64,000 nucleotides of DNA from Erythrobacter sp. GTDB taxonomy: Bacteria > Pseudomonadota > Alphaproteobacteria > Sphingomonadales > Sphingomonadaceae. The stretch spans positions 2,405,001 to 2,469,000 of the forward strand of contig NZ_CP136573.1 of NCBI RefSeq assembly GCF_035194505.1, given 5' to 3'. This document shows, one piece after another, positions 25,580 through 34,928 of the stretch (position 1 is the first letter of the stretch; every line of letters starts with the position of its first letter). Both the position numbers and the translations under genes were made by a program. Below the pieces are notes generated by a model, which was not told the DNA's origin, did no database searches, and saw only the letters and a program-made list of their open reading frames with translations.

Positions 25580-26470
25580 CTATGCTTGCGCGGGCGAGCG
25601 CTCGGGCGCGGCCCTTGCGGCCAGCCAGCAGCCGGTGACGATCAGCGCCGTGCCTGCCAGTGTCGGCAGGCTCACCCCTTCGCGGAAGAACAGCCAGCCG
25701 AAGATCGCCGCCCAGACGAAGCCCGAATATTCGGTCGGCACCAGCACATTGGCCTCGGCGCGGGCATAGGCCCAGGCGATGGAGAGCGATCCGCAAACGG
25801 TCAGCACGGCGGCGATGGTCAGCGGGACGAAAGCCTCGCGGACAGGCGCCTGCCACAAGAGCGGGGCGAGGGTGAGCAGCACCAGCCCGCCGATCGCGCT
25901 GTGAAAGGTCGCGATCTCGAGCGGCCCGGCGACCTGCGCCTGCCGCCGGATGACGATGAAATTATAGGCATAGAGCAGCGCCGAGACGAACAGCGAGGCG
26001 ACGCCGAGCGCGGCCTTCTCGTCGAACTGCCCCTGCCCGATCCGCCCGCCGACGATCACCAGCGTGCCGGCAAAGCCCAGGAGGCTTGCCCCGATGGCGT
26101 GGCGGCTGATCGTCTCGCCCAGCAGCACGCGGGCAAGATACAGCGCCACCAGCGGCGCGATGAAGCTGAGCGCAATCGCCTCGGCCAGCGGCAAGAGGGT
26201 GATCGAATAGAAGAAGGTAAGCGCCATGAAGGCCGATACGACCCCGCGCACGAGGTGGAGCTTCCACACCGCAAGGGTCGGCATGGCAGGCCCGCGCGAC
26301 AGCCATACGGGCGCGATCAGCGCGGTGCCGATCCCTGCGCGCAGCACCGTGGCGGAATAGGCTCCGATCATCAGCGCGGCCTCCTTCATGAAGGCATCCA
26401 TCAGCGACAGAAACCCCACACCCAGAAGCGCCGCACCAAAGGGCAGAAGAGGGTGATGAGCGGCTCGCAT
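25580..26470 (-). CDS. EamA/DMT-superfamily transporter
   Basis: 296 residues with about ten hydrophobic helices in two homologous halves, the EamA-domain layout. The first half contains LRAGIGTALIAPVWLSRGP and PLAEAIALSFIAPLVALYLA, the second ANVLVPTEYSGFVWAAIFGW and LAGTALIVTGCWLAA; the loop-plus-helix near the end of each half (xxAxxLSFIxPL / LVPTEYSGFVWA) is typical. Likely exports metabolites or takes up small solutes at the inner membrane; substrate unknown. Own promoter presumably between it and the divergent L,D-transpeptidase. Confidence 0.88.
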   Translation of the reverse strand: MRAAHHPLLPFGAALLGVGFLSLMDAFMKEAALMIGAYSATVLRAGIGTALIAPVWLSRGPAMPTLAVWKLHLVRGVVSAFMALTFFYSITLLPLAEAIALSFIAPLVALYLARVLLGETISRHAIGASLLGFAGTLVIVGGRIGQGQFDEKAALGVASLFVSALLYAYNFIVIRRQAQVAGPLEIATFHSAIGGLVLLTLAPLLWQAPVREAFVPLTIAAVLTVCGSLSIAWAYARAEANVLVPTEYSGFVWAAIFGWLFFREGVSLPTLAGTALIVTGCWLAARAAPERSPAQA

Positions 26471-26632
26471 GGCGTGCGCGCATAGGCGTTTGGCCGGGCA
26501 AGGTCACGCGGGGAGTGCTTATTCACCTGTGCGCAAGCCAAGGCGGTTGATAGAGAGGGCGCGGCGCGGGTATGATGCGCGCACGGCGGTGCCATGCGGC
26601 ACGGCCGGTCAACGGGGTTGGAACGGATTTCT

Positions 26633-28096
26633 ATGACGCGCTTTACCGGCAAATTCGCTTGCGGCATTGCGGCGGCCGCGCTGCTGGCAGGCTCGGCTTT
26701 TGCCCATACGACCAGCGCCCATTCTACGGGCACCCAGTCGCAAGCCTCGCGTGCCGGCATGATCCCCGGCGGCCAGCAGCAGGGCGGCCCGGCAACGGTG
26801 CAGATGCCCGCTCCGGCTCCGACGCCCGCGCCCAAGCCTTCGAGCGACGCCTTCAAGTCCGCCTTCCCGCAGACCGTGTCCGAACCGGTGGTGCAGGCGG
26901 GCATGGAAAAGCCCGCCCCGTTGGTGCAGCCGTGGACTGTGGCCAAGGCGGCCAAGCTGGTTGCCGTGATCGAGGGGATCGGCGCAGAGGGGCTCGATCC
27001 CAAGGACTATGATCTCGCCCCGCTCAAGGTTGCGCTCGCCGCCGGGCCCTCCGCGGAGCTCGATCAGCTCGCCTCGCAGAGTTTCGTGTGGCTGGTCGAG
27101 GATCTGCGCGACGGGCGCACGCCGATGGATGCGCGCCAGCAGTGGTTCGTGGTCGATCCCGATCGCGACACGCTGCGCACCGGCGATCTGCTCACCGCCG
27201 CGCTTGCCTCCGGCGATATCGCCGGCACGCTCGCCACGCTCAATCCGACCCACCCCGATTACGCGCGGCTCAAGGCCGAACTGGCACGCACGCCGGCAGG
27301 CGCTGCCGCCAAGCGCAAGCTGATTCGCGCCAATATGGACCGCTGGCGCTGGCTGGCGCGCGATCTGGGGACGCAATATCTCATCACCAACGTGCCCGAA
27401 TTCCAGCTGCGCCTGACGGTCAAGGACCGCATCATCAGCACCTATCGCACGATTGTCGGCAAGCCCGGGCGCACCGCCACGCCGCAGCTTGCAGAGATGG
27501 TCGAAGGCGTTGTGTTCAATCCCACCTGGACAGTACCGCAGTCGATCGTGAAGGGCGAAGGCCTCGGCGCGAAGGTGCTCGGCAACCCCGCCTGGGGCAA
27601 GCGCAACGGCTATGTCGCCACCCGCGCGGCGAACGGCACGATCACTGTCGTGCAGCAGCCGGGGCCGGGCAATTCGCTGGGCCAGATGAAGCTCGAAATG
27701 CCCAACGAGCACGCGATCTTCTTCCACGACACGCCCTCGCGCCACCTGTTCGGCAATGATGCGCGCGCGCTGTCGCACGGCTGCGTGCGCACCGAACGCG
27801 CGCTGGAACTGGCGATCACCATGGCGATCCTCGGCAAGGGGGCGTCCAAGGAAGAGGCGCTGGCGATCTCGACCTCGGGCAAATACACCAAGGTGATGCT
27901 GCAAAAGCAGTTTCCGGCCTACATCACCTATTTCACCATGGCGTCCGACATCAACGGCCAGATGGCGACCTTCAACGACATCTACGGCCGCGACGCGCCG
28001 GTGCTCGCCAGCCTCGACAAGCCGCGCGTGCGAAACCGTAGCAATGTGATCGATGATGAAGTGATCGTCATCGAGGACGATCTGCAGGACAGCTAG
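26633..28096 (+). CDS. L,D-transpeptidase (YkuD domain, YcbB-like)
   Basis: 487 residues from the ATG at 26633 (MTRFTGKFACG then AAALLAGSAFA, a signal peptide); the longer frame is not needed. The middle has a scaffold segment typical of large LDTs (GAEGLDPKDYDLAPLKVAL), then a YkuD domain: FFHDTPSRHLFG and the catalytic ALSHGCVRTERA with Cys384. Makes 3-3 crosslinks in peptidoglycan in the periplasm or fixes proteins to it. The C-terminus (VIVIEDDLQDS) is acidic. Its TAG stop shares CTAG with the convergent 4TM gene. A second LDT-type gene is 450 bases further. Confidence 0.9.
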   Translation: MTRFTGKFACGIAAAALLAGSAFAHTTSAHSTGTQSQASRAGMIPGGQQQGGPATVQMPAPAPTPAPKPSSDAFKSAFPQTVSEPVVQAGMEKPAPLVQPWTVAKAAKLVAVIEGIGAEGLDPKDYDLAPLKVALAAGPSAELDQLASQSFVWLVEDLRDGRTPMDARQQWFVVDPDRDTLRTGDLLTAALASGDIAGTLATLNPTHPDYARLKAELARTPAGAAAKRKLIRANMDRWRWLARDLGTQYLITNVPEFQLRLTVKDRIISTYRTIVGKPGRTATPQLAEMVEGVVFNPTWTVPQSIVKGEGLGAKVLGNPAWGKRNGYVATRAANGTITVVQQPGPGNSLGQMKLEMPNEHAIFFHDTPSRHLFGNDARALSHGCVRTERALELAITMAILGKGASKEEALAISTSGKYTKVMLQKQFPAYITYFTMASDINGQMATFNDIYGRDAPVLASLDKPRVRNRSNVIDDEVIVIEDDLQDS

Positions 28097-28530
28097 GGTC
28101 GCTCGAAGGCGCGCTCGAGCAGGACCTGTCGGCGGTAAAGCCACGCGGCAGGCAGAGCGAAGCAGGCCGATGCCAGAGCAAAAAACTCGTCCGGGCCGGC
28201 GAAAGCATGGAATACCCAAACGCCGATCGCCGCGCTGGCGAGAGCCAGCACCGCGCCGTCCGTGTTTTCCAGCCGCTGTCCGATGATGCGCGCGAGCGGC
28301 ACACCCGCCAGCATCAGCAGCAGTCCCGTGCCGAGGCCGCCAAAGATGAAGCCTGCAATCAGCATCAGCAGTGCCAGCCACGCGAAGTAGACAGGAGAGC
28401 CAAAGTCGGCCCACGTTGTCGGGCCAAAAAGCAGGATCGTTGCTGCCAGCAGGATCGCACCCAGCCCTGCCGCTTGCAGCGTTGCCGGGGCGATGGCTCT
28501 GGTTTCGGGCGAGGAGCCAAATCGCCGCAA
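28093..28530 (-). CDS. four-helix membrane protein, unknown function
   Basis: 145 residues with hydrophobic segments near 18-36 (LQAAGLGAILLAATILLFG), 45-75 (VYFAWLALLMLIAGFIFGGL), 92-108 and 115-130. A short conserved-looking tail YRRQVLLERAFERP ends it. I recognise no family. Twelve bases downstream of the second L,D-transpeptidase on the same strand, and convergent with the first one, so it may belong to cell-envelope upkeep (context only). Confidence 0.65.
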   Translation of the reverse strand: MRRFGSSPETRAIAPATLQAAGLGAILLAATILLFGPTTWADFGSPVYFAWLALLMLIAGFIFGGLGTGLLLMLAGVPLARIIGQRLENTDGAVLALASAAIGVWVFHAFAGPDEFFALASACFALPAAWLYRRQVLLERAFERP

Positions 28531-28541
28531 GGCTTTGTTTC

Positions 28542-29255
28542 TCAGAAAGCCGAGGACAGCGGTCGTCCGACCAGATCGAGCGGCTGGCGCTCGATCATCG
28601 CGAGTTCGGGCACCGGCTGGATCGAGCCGTCCGCTTCCAGCCCGAGGCTGTCGGCAAACAGCAGGCGCCCGCCCGACAGGTTCATCAGCGCGATCTGAAA
28701 CTGTTCGCGGCCCATCGCAAAGCAGCCGTTCGACCGCCCGAGGCGGCCAAAGCGGTCAAGGTGATCAGGCTCGGCATAATTGGCGTGGTGCATCACGATG
28801 TAGCGGCGAAGCGCCGCCTCGTTGGTGTGGTCCAGCCCGCCAAGGCGCACCGAGGTACCGTAGCGGCCCTGATACCATTCCCACGTCACATAGGCCCCGC
28901 GGCTGGTGGCGTTGGAGCCTTCGGTGTTGCTGAACTGCTTGAGCCAGCCGTCATGCTGCGGATCGGAGCCCTGCCCGTGGCTGACGTGATAGGACTGCAC
29001 TTCGCCGCGTTCGAGATTGACGAAGTGGAAGCGGGGCTTGGCCGAATGGAGGCCGAAATCGGCGATGCCGACGATATCGTGACGCCAGATCGCGCTGCCG
29101 GCCCGCGCCAGTTCGCGCTTGGCGATGTCGGCAAGGATGCCGTCGCGCGGGGTGCCGGAGAAGGGCGCAGCGGGAACGCTCGCAAAGGCGCGGCCGGGCA
29201 TGGCCAATGCCGCCCCGAGTGCCAGACTGCCTTTCAATAGGTCGCGACGTTTCAT
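28542..29255 (-). CDS. murein L,D-transpeptidase catalytic-domain protein (YkuD_2 type)
   Basis: 237 residues. The start MKRRDLLKGSLALGAALAMP is a twin-arginine-like signal peptide. The core has FHFVNLERGEVQSYHVSHG, YIVMHHANYA and GRSNGCFAMGRE, with Cys178 in the S-x-GC active site of the YkuD_2 family, the distant L,D-transpeptidase branch. Likely acts on peptidoglycan in the periplasm; whether it crosslinks or releases is unknown. Followed by the 4TM gene. Confidence 0.88.
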   Translation of the reverse strand: MKRRDLLKGSLALGAALAMPGRAFASVPAAPFSGTPRDGILADIAKRELARAGSAIWRHDIVGIADFGLHSAKPRFHFVNLERGEVQSYHVSHGQGSDPQHDGWLKQFSNTEGSNATSRGAYVTWEWYQGRYGTSVRLGGLDHTNEAALRRYIVMHHANYAEPDHLDRFGRLGRSNGCFAMGREQFQIALMNLSGGRLLFADSLGLEADGSIQPVPELAMIERQPLDLVGRPLSSAF

Positions 29256-29334
29256 TATGCCCTAACGTAACGCGCAAGCCTTGCGTTCCCAATAACGCAA
29301 ATGCCCCAGTCGCACGGCTCGTCGCAGTTCTGCG

Positions 29335-30801
29335 TCAATTCGTGGGGGAAGGAGGCGTTTCGTGGAGCGCCTTGGCCGCCATGCCGAGCCGGATGACGTC
29401 CGGCATGGCCGCTTTCACCGCCTCGCGGAAACCTCCCAGAACCGCGAGCCGGGGATCGCCTGCCGCAATCATCCGCGTGATCGTCGGCCCGGTCGGATCG
29501 AGCCGCGATTTCGCCAGCCAGGCGGCGATTTCCGGGGTCTGCGACCATGTCCCGCGGTTCATCAGGTTCATCATGAAGGCGTAAGGATAGGTGCCCGGCG
29601 TATCGGTCAGCGGGGCGCTGCGGGCGAGCTGGTTCTTGGTCGCATCATCATCCCAATGGGCTTCGAGAAAGGCGGTGAGCGCAGCGCTCAGTGTGACCAG
29701 CGGGACGGTGACGGGCTGGAGCACGATGGTGTCCCCGCGGAACTGCGGCCCGGCATTGTCCTGTGTGCTGAAGGGCACCGCGCGCGCCGTGCAATCGATG
29801 AACAGGGCATCGGTGGGCACCGGATGGAGCACCTCGCCGAAATGCAGGTTGCCCTGCGCAATGCGGGTGACGCGGCCCTTGCGGATCACCTGCTCGATGC
29901 GCCGCAGCAGCGCGATCTCGCCTTCCGAGATCACCGCATAGTGGAACATCTCGGGCGTCACTTGCGGGTCGATCCGCAGCATATATCCGCCCGCGCCAAG
30001 ATGTTCGAACACCTCCTCGCCGGTCTGTGATGTGCGGATGGCTTCGAGGTGGGCGATCTGGTTCTCGATCACCGGTTCGATGAAATCCTCGCCCGGCTGG
30101 ACATATTTGCGGTTGTTGAGCCAGCTGTCGCGCGGGCGCACCCAGTGGATGCGGGAAGGGTCAACCCCGGCTTCGATCAGCCACACGCCGACATCCATCG
30201 CGGTCTTGCCGCCGCCGAGGATGACGAAGCTTTGCGGGATGGTGGCAGGGGCCTTCCACAGTTCTGGCAGCTCGCCCGGGGCGACAACACGCACGCCCTC
30301 GTCCACCGCAAAGGCGCGCTTGTGGGTGCTGGGGACCGAGGTCTGGTAGAAGGTCGCATCGACCAGCTTGCGGCGTACGCGGATCGTCGTCTCGGCGCCC
30401 GACAAGACGCCGGTGATGCGCGCCGTGCCGTCTGCATCGCGGCCCTTGAATTCGGCGAGGCGGTGATAGGCGACCCGGCCCGAGGGCAGCAGGCGCAGGT
30501 TCATCACCTTTTCGAAATAGGCCGAAACCTCGGTGCCGCTGGCCAGCGCATAGAGCCCCTTGTTGGGGCCATGCTCGTCAATCTGCTCGCCCGGGAAGGC
30601 CAGCGAATTGACCCCGTAGAAGGCCGAGGGCTGGTGCAGCGCGACGAAGGAATAGGCATCGTTCCAGTGCCCGCCCGGCTTGGCGTGCTTGTCGACGAAA
30701 GTGATGTGGCAATCCGGGTCTTCATCGAGCAGCGCATCGGCAAAGGCGAGGCCGACAGCACCTGCACCGATGATCAGGTAATCGGTTTCTTGGATTGCCA
30801 T
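29335..30801 (-). CDS. FAD/NAD(P)-binding flavoprotein oxidoreductase
   Basis: 488 residues from the ATG at 30799-30801, where the product begins MAIQETDYLIIGAGAVGLAF with an FAD Rossmann motif; no good Shine-Dalgarno is seen and the longer frame runs into the upstream gene. A second dinucleotide motif, FVILGGGKTAMDVGVWL (about 190-206), suggests NAD(P)H binding, as in flavin monooxygenase-like proteins. KPGGHWNDAYSFVALHQPS resembles the segment after the FAD motif in that group. Substrate unknown. Last gene of a same-strand series from ispG; 37 bases after the deacetylase gene. Confidence 0.78.
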   Translation of the reverse strand: MAIQETDYLIIGAGAVGLAFADALLDEDPDCHITFVDKHAKPGGHWNDAYSFVALHQPSAFYGVNSLAFPGEQIDEHGPNKGLYALASGTEVSAYFEKVMNLRLLPSGRVAYHRLAEFKGRDADGTARITGVLSGAETTIRVRRKLVDATFYQTSVPSTHKRAFAVDEGVRVVAPGELPELWKAPATIPQSFVILGGGKTAMDVGVWLIEAGVDPSRIHWVRPRDSWLNNRKYVQPGEDFIEPVIENQIAHLEAIRTSQTGEEVFEHLGAGGYMLRIDPQVTPEMFHYAVISEGEIALLRRIEQVIRKGRVTRIAQGNLHFGEVLHPVPTDALFIDCTARAVPFSTQDNAGPQFRGDTIVLQPVTVPLVTLSAALTAFLEAHWDDDATKNQLARSAPLTDTPGTYPYAFMMNLMNRGTWSQTPEIAAWLAKSRLDPTGPTITRMIAAGDPRLAVLGGFREAVKAAMPDVIRLGMAAKALHETPPSPTN

Positions 30802-30838
30802 GAGAGGAGTCGCTTTCGTCTGTTTGTAGCGTGCCTTA

Positions 30839-31756
30839 TCATGATTGCGGCGCAGGCCAACGGGCATTTTCATCGGCCAGCGCCAGCATCGAGGCCGCAT
30901 GGCGCGCGGCCACCACGCGCGGATCATCGCCATAGCCCCCGCCCAGTGCCGAGGCGATGCACAGACCGCGACTGCGAACTTCACCCATCACGAAGCGGTC
31001 GCGCAGCGCCAGCCCTTCATCGGTGAGCGCCAGACGGCCGAGCTTGTCATCGACATGCGGATCGACACCCGCCTGATAGAGCACGAAATCGGGCGCGAAT
31101 TCGGCGAGAACCTCTGGCAGGTGGCGGGAGAGAGTGGCCATGTAGCCATTGTCATCGGTCCCGTCGGCAAGGCCGACATCGCGGCTGGAGCGGGCTTTCC
31201 TGACCGGAAAGTTCTTCTCGGCATGGAGCGAGAGGGTGAAGATATCCTCGCGCCCGGCGGTGAGGCTGGCGGTGCCATCGCCCTGATGGACATCAAGATC
31301 GACGATCAGCACGCGCTGCGCGTGCCGCTCCGCGATCAGGCGGTTGGCGGTGACGGCGAGATCGTTGAACACGCAATAGCCCGCGCCGGTATCGTGCAGC
31401 GCATGGTGGCTGCCGGCGGCCGAGTTGGCGGCGTAGCCATGCTGGCGCGCCAACTGCGCGGCGAGCCATGTGCCGCCATTGGTGTGGCGCACGCGGCTGG
31501 TGATCGCGGGGGTGACGGGGAAGCCTATGCGGCGTTCCTTGGCGCGCGGCACCTCGGCGCGGAACACCTCGTCGACGTAATCGGGGCAGTGCACCGCTTC
31601 GAGCCATTCGCGGGGCATCGGATCTGGCGCGTGTTCGGTCACGGGGGCTCCGCTGGCGCGTAGCTCCTCCATCACGAGATAGTATTTGTCGAAACGGAAA
31701 GACCCGCGGTCCGGGCGCGGGGCCATGTAGTCGGCGTGGTGGACGACGTGGAGCAT
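30839..31756 (-). CDS. histone deacetylase family protein (acetylpolyamine/acetoin-utilisation type)
   Basis: 305 residues. The arginase/deacetylase fold is shown by AGSHHALHDTGAGYCVFNDLA (His-His and the Tyr/Asn substrate loop, about 114-134), the zinc-binding LIVDLDVHQGDGTA (Asp and His), and YQAGVDPHVDDKLGRL with the third zinc ligand Asp. Bacterial members deacetylate small acetylated amines or lysines; the exact substrate is not predictable. Nine bases downstream of mntP. Confidence 0.9.
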   Translation of the reverse strand: MLHVVHHADYMAPRPDRGSFRFDKYYLVMEELRASGAPVTEHAPDPMPREWLEAVHCPDYVDEVFRAEVPRAKERRIGFPVTPAITSRVRHTNGGTWLAAQLARQHGYAANSAAGSHHALHDTGAGYCVFNDLAVTANRLIAERHAQRVLIVDLDVHQGDGTASLTAGREDIFTLSLHAEKNFPVRKARSSRDVGLADGTDDNGYMATLSRHLPEVLAEFAPDFVLYQAGVDPHVDDKLGRLALTDEGLALRDRFVMGEVRSRGLCIASALGGGYGDDPRVVAARHAASMLALADENARWPAPQS

Positions 31757-31765
31757 CCCGCCCGC

Positions 31766-32311
31766 TCAGAGGTAACCGGTGTGCTCGGCAAGGATCTTGC
31801 AGCCGAGGGCGATCAGGATCACGCCGCCGGCACGCTCGGCCCATTCGCCCCACGTATCGCCCGCGACGCGGCCCAGCGCGACGCCGCCCGCGCTCATGGC
31901 GAAGGTGACGATGCCGATCAGCGCTACCGCCAGCAGCGGCGCTACACCGAGTGTCGGCAGCGTAATCCCTGCCGCCAGCGCGTCGATGCTGGTCGCCACA
32001 CCGGCGAGCAGTAGCGCGCGTCCGGTGAGCGCGTGGCTCGCCTCTTCCTCGCCGACATGGCCGCCCAGCATCCGCACGCCGAGAAATGCCAGCAGCCCGA
32101 AGGCGATCCAGTGATCGACCGCTTCGACATAGATCAGCGCCACTGCGCCGATCACCCATCCGGCGAGCGGCATGGCTGCCTGAAACACCCCGAAAGTGAG
32201 CGCGATGGCCAGCCCCCCGCGCGCATCGGGGCGGAACTTCGCGCCTTGGGTGAGAGCGACAGCGAAGGCGTCCATCGCCAGCGCAAGCGCCAGCAGCAGG
32301 GCTTCGGTCAT
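31766..32311 (-). CDS. mntP: putative manganese efflux pump MntP
   Basis: 181 residues and about six helices, the MntP (DUF204) size. Repeated Asp-containing helices are visible: ALAMDAFAVALTQG near the start and ATSIDALAAGITLPTLG in the second half, plus the internal GRVAGDTWGEWAERAGG segment. Exports Mn(II) from the cytoplasm. No mntP-type riboswitch or MntR box is apparent, and the start overlaps the upstream thioredoxin-like gene (32308-32311), so expression follows the operon. Confidence 0.88.
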   Translation of the reverse strand: MTEALLLALALAMDAFAVALTQGAKFRPDARGGLAIALTFGVFQAAMPLAGWVIGAVALIYVEAVDHWIAFGLLAFLGVRMLGGHVGEEEASHALTGRALLLAGVATSIDALAAGITLPTLGVAPLLAVALIGIVTFAMSAGGVALGRVAGDTWGEWAERAGGVILIALGCKILAEHTGYL

Positions 32312-32805
32312 GGCGCGGGCCGGCCCGCCAGCGCGGTAAGCTCGGCGTAGATCGCCTCTTCGCTGCGGCTCGCGGCGTTGCGCCAGCTGGCGGCGGTATC
32401 GAGGTTCACGGCTTTGCCCTCGGCGGTCAGCACGAGGAGGCCAGGCGTGCCCTTCATCTCGGCAAGGCCGAAGCGCTGGGGCACGGCAAGGTTATGCCCG
32501 TCGCCGGTCTGGGGCATCCCGACATTGACGAAGACGAGCTCGTAGCGCTCGGCCACCAGTCCGGTAAAGCGCGGGGTTTCGAGCCATCCGGCGAGCGCCG
32601 TGCTGTCGTGGCACCAGTTCGCGCCCAGCACCACCAGCACCCGCTTGCCGTTCGCGGCAGCGCGGGCGAGAGCGGCATCGCCCATCGCATCGGCGGTGAC
32701 GGCATAGGAGCGCGCATCCGGACGCGCAGGCGCGGCGCTCTCGGGCGTGGTTGCGCAAGCGGCGAGCGCCAGCGCCAGACTTGCGGCAATGGCGGCGCGG
32801 ATCAC
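32308..32805 (-). CDS. thioredoxin-fold lipoprotein
   Basis: 165 residues from a GTG start that overlaps the ispG stop (GTGA). The signal segment ends in LALAACAT with the lipobox Cys near residue 17. The thioredoxin-like part has KRVLVVLGANWCHDSTALAG; the usual CXXC is reduced to a single Cys (WCHD), so it may not be a dithiol oxidoreductase. GTPGLLVLTAEGKAVNL is the cis-Pro region. Probably anchored in the periplasm. Confidence 0.8.
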   Translation of the reverse strand: MIRAAIAASLALALAACATTPESAAPARPDARSYAVTADAMGDAALARAAANGKRVLVVLGANWCHDSTALAGWLETPRFTGLVAERYELVFVNVGMPQTGDGHNLAVPQRFGLAEMKGTPGLLVLTAEGKAVNLDTAASWRNAASRSEEAIYAELTALAGRPAP

Positions 32806-33950
32806 TCGGCGGCTTCGGCAGGCGCGGCGTGGGGATCGAAGGCAGTGGCTTCGCCCGCCTCGATGGCAGCGGCCTTTTCTTCGACCAGCTTGACGATGTG
32901 TTCGAGCATCGCCTCGTCATCGATGGCGTGGGCCTTCACCCCCGAAAGGTAGACCATGTGCTTGCCATTGCCGCCGCCGGTGAGGCCGATATCGGTCTCG
33001 CGCGCTTCGCCGGGGCCGTTGACGACGCAGCCGAGCACCGAAAGGCTCATCGGCGTCTTGATGTGTTCGAGCCGCTTTTCCAGCGTTTCGACCGTGCGGA
33101 TCACGTCGAAACCCTGCCGGGAGCATGACGGGCACGACACCACCCGCACGCCGCGGGTGCGCAGGCCCAAGGCCTTGAGCATCTCGAAGCCCACCTTGAT
33201 TTCCTGCTCGGGCTCGGCGGAGAGCGAGACGCGGATCGTGTCGCCGATCCCGGCCCACAGCAGCGATCCGATGCCGATCGAGGACTTCACGGTCCCGCCG
33301 ATCAGGCCGCCCGCCTCGGTGATGCCGAGGTGCAGCGGGCAATCGACCGTTTCGGCAAGGCCATGATAGGCCGCGACCGCAAGGAACACGTCGGAGGCCT
33401 TCACCGCCACCTTGTATTCGTGGAAATCGTGGTCTTGCAGCAGCTTGATGTGATCCAATGCGCTTTCGATCAGCGCTTCGGGGCAGGGCTCGCCGTATTT
33501 TTCGAGCAGGTCTTTTTCAAGGCTGCCGGCGTTCACCCCGATGCGGATCGCGCAGCCATTGGCCTTGGCGGCGCGCACCACTTCGGCGACGCGCTGGGCC
33601 GAGCCGATATTGCCCGGGTTGATGCGCAGACAGGCCGCGCCCGCGTCCGCCGCTTCGAGCGCGCGCTGGTAGTGGAAGTGGATGTCAGCCACGATCGGGA
33701 TCCGCGAGGCGCGGGTGATCTGCTTGAAGTTCTTCGTCGATTCCTCGGTCGGGCAGGACACGCGGATGATATCCGCGCCCACCTCTTCGCAGCGCCGAAT
33801 CTGGTCGATCGTCGCCTTGATATCCTCGGTCGGGGTGTTGGTCATGGTCTGCACGGTGATGGGAGCATCACCGCCAACGGGGACATTCCCCACCATGATC
33901 TGGCGACATTTGCGCCGTTCGATCGTGCGCCACGGACGGATGGAAGACAT
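32802..33950 (-). CDS. ispG: 4-hydroxy-3-methylbut-2-en-1-yl diphosphate synthase
   Basis: 382 residues from the ATG at 33948-33950 (MSSIRPWRTIERRKCRQIMV); the longer frame upstream is unsupported. Reduces MEcPP to HMBPP, the penultimate step of the MEP isoprenoid route. The TIM barrel holds NVPVGGDAPITVQTMTNTPT and ADIHFHYQRALEAADAG; the C-terminal [4Fe-4S] site has SCPSCSRQGFDV and CVVNGPGEA. Isoprenoids from here feed quinones, carotenoids and the phytyl tail of bacteriochlorophyll. Confidence 0.97.
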   Translation of the reverse strand: MSSIRPWRTIERRKCRQIMVGNVPVGGDAPITVQTMTNTPTEDIKATIDQIRRCEEVGADIIRVSCPTEESTKNFKQITRASRIPIVADIHFHYQRALEAADAGAACLRINPGNIGSAQRVAEVVRAAKANGCAIRIGVNAGSLEKDLLEKYGEPCPEALIESALDHIKLLQDHDFHEYKVAVKASDVFLAVAAYHGLAETVDCPLHLGITEAGGLIGGTVKSSIGIGSLLWAGIGDTIRVSLSAEPEQEIKVGFEMLKALGLRTRGVRVVSCPSCSRQGFDVIRTVETLEKRLEHIKTPMSLSVLGCVVNGPGEARETDIGLTGGGNGKHMVYLSGVKAHAIDDEAMLEHIVKLVEEKAAAIEAGEATAFDPHAAPAEAAE

Positions 33951-34145
33951 GCCCCGCCTATAGCCGCGCGGACGAGGCGGGGCAATGACTTGGCGCGCGC
34001 AAGTCAGATGCGGCCGGTAACTGCAAATCTTCATGGTGTCGCAGATTGGTGCAGTCCGGCTTTTGCGGGTTCGCGCCGCCTGCGCGCAGGCGTATTTGTG
34101 ACTCAGGGCTGTCACTCACATGACGGCCGGGGACGGGAAGGCCAG

Positions 34146-34883
34146 ATGATTACACGCAACGACATTGCCGATATCGGCGGCCCGCTCCTGAGATCGCGTG
34201 CCATGCGGCTCGCGCTCTTCTGCATCATTCCCTACGCCTGCGTGCTCGTCGGCCTCGATGTCGCGGCGCATTACGGCGATGCGACCGGGGCGGCGCTGCC
34301 GGTGCAGTTCTTCATGTCGCAGGACGGCTCCTTTGCCGAATTCCTCGAATATTCGCTGACCACGGCGGCAGGCGTGATGCTGTTCCTGCTGTGGCTACGC
34401 GATCGCGCGCTGGTCTACCTCACCAGCGCGATCCTGTTCGCGTGGATGACGCTCGATAACTGGGTCGAGATCCACGAGCAGCTCGGCTTCCTCCTCGGAG
34501 CGGCGATGCCGGCGGCAAGCTGGTTGCCGGTGCAGCCGAACCACCTTGCCGAAACGCTGGTGTTCCTCGTCGTCGGCGGTGCCTGGGCGCTGGGAATTGT
34601 TGCCGCGATCCTCAAGGCCGACAAGCGCGCCGCGATCTACGGCATGCTCATCTCGGTCTTCATTGCCGGCGCGGCCGTGTTCGGCGTGGCGGTGGATCTG
34701 GCGACCTCCTGGGGCGATCACGGGCCGATGGCGATCAACCTCTTCGCCTTCATCGAGGACGAGGGCGAGTTTGCCATGATCGTGCTGGTGTTTGCCCTGT
34801 GCGTGGCCATCTATGATGTCGAGACCGGCCGAGCCAAGGCGATGGCCGGGCACAGTCACCGGGTGCAGTTCCTGCAGGCTTGA
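34146..34883 (+). CDS. multi-pass membrane protein, unknown function
   Basis: 245 residues from the ATG at 34146; the huge upstream extension is the antisense of ispG. About six hydrophobic helices: 21-40 (RLALFCIIPYACVLVGLDVA), 68-84, 92-108, 136-158, 166-186 and 208-228. The acidic loop FAFIEDEGEFAMIVLV is notable. I recognise no family. Single gene between ispG (divergent) and the esterase downstream, 45 bases away. Confidence 0.65.
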   Translation: MITRNDIADIGGPLLRSRAMRLALFCIIPYACVLVGLDVAAHYGDATGAALPVQFFMSQDGSFAEFLEYSLTTAAGVMLFLLWLRDRALVYLTSAILFAWMTLDNWVEIHEQLGFLLGAAMPAASWLPVQPNHLAETLVFLVVGGAWALGIVAAILKADKRAAIYGMLISVFIAGAAVFGVAVDLATSWGDHGPMAINLFAFIEDEGEFAMIVLVFALCVAIYDVETGRAKAMAGHSHRVQFLQA

Positions 34884-34928
34884 CTTGCCTCCCCGGCGCG
34901 GCACTCTGCGCCGCTCGAGGGAGACACC

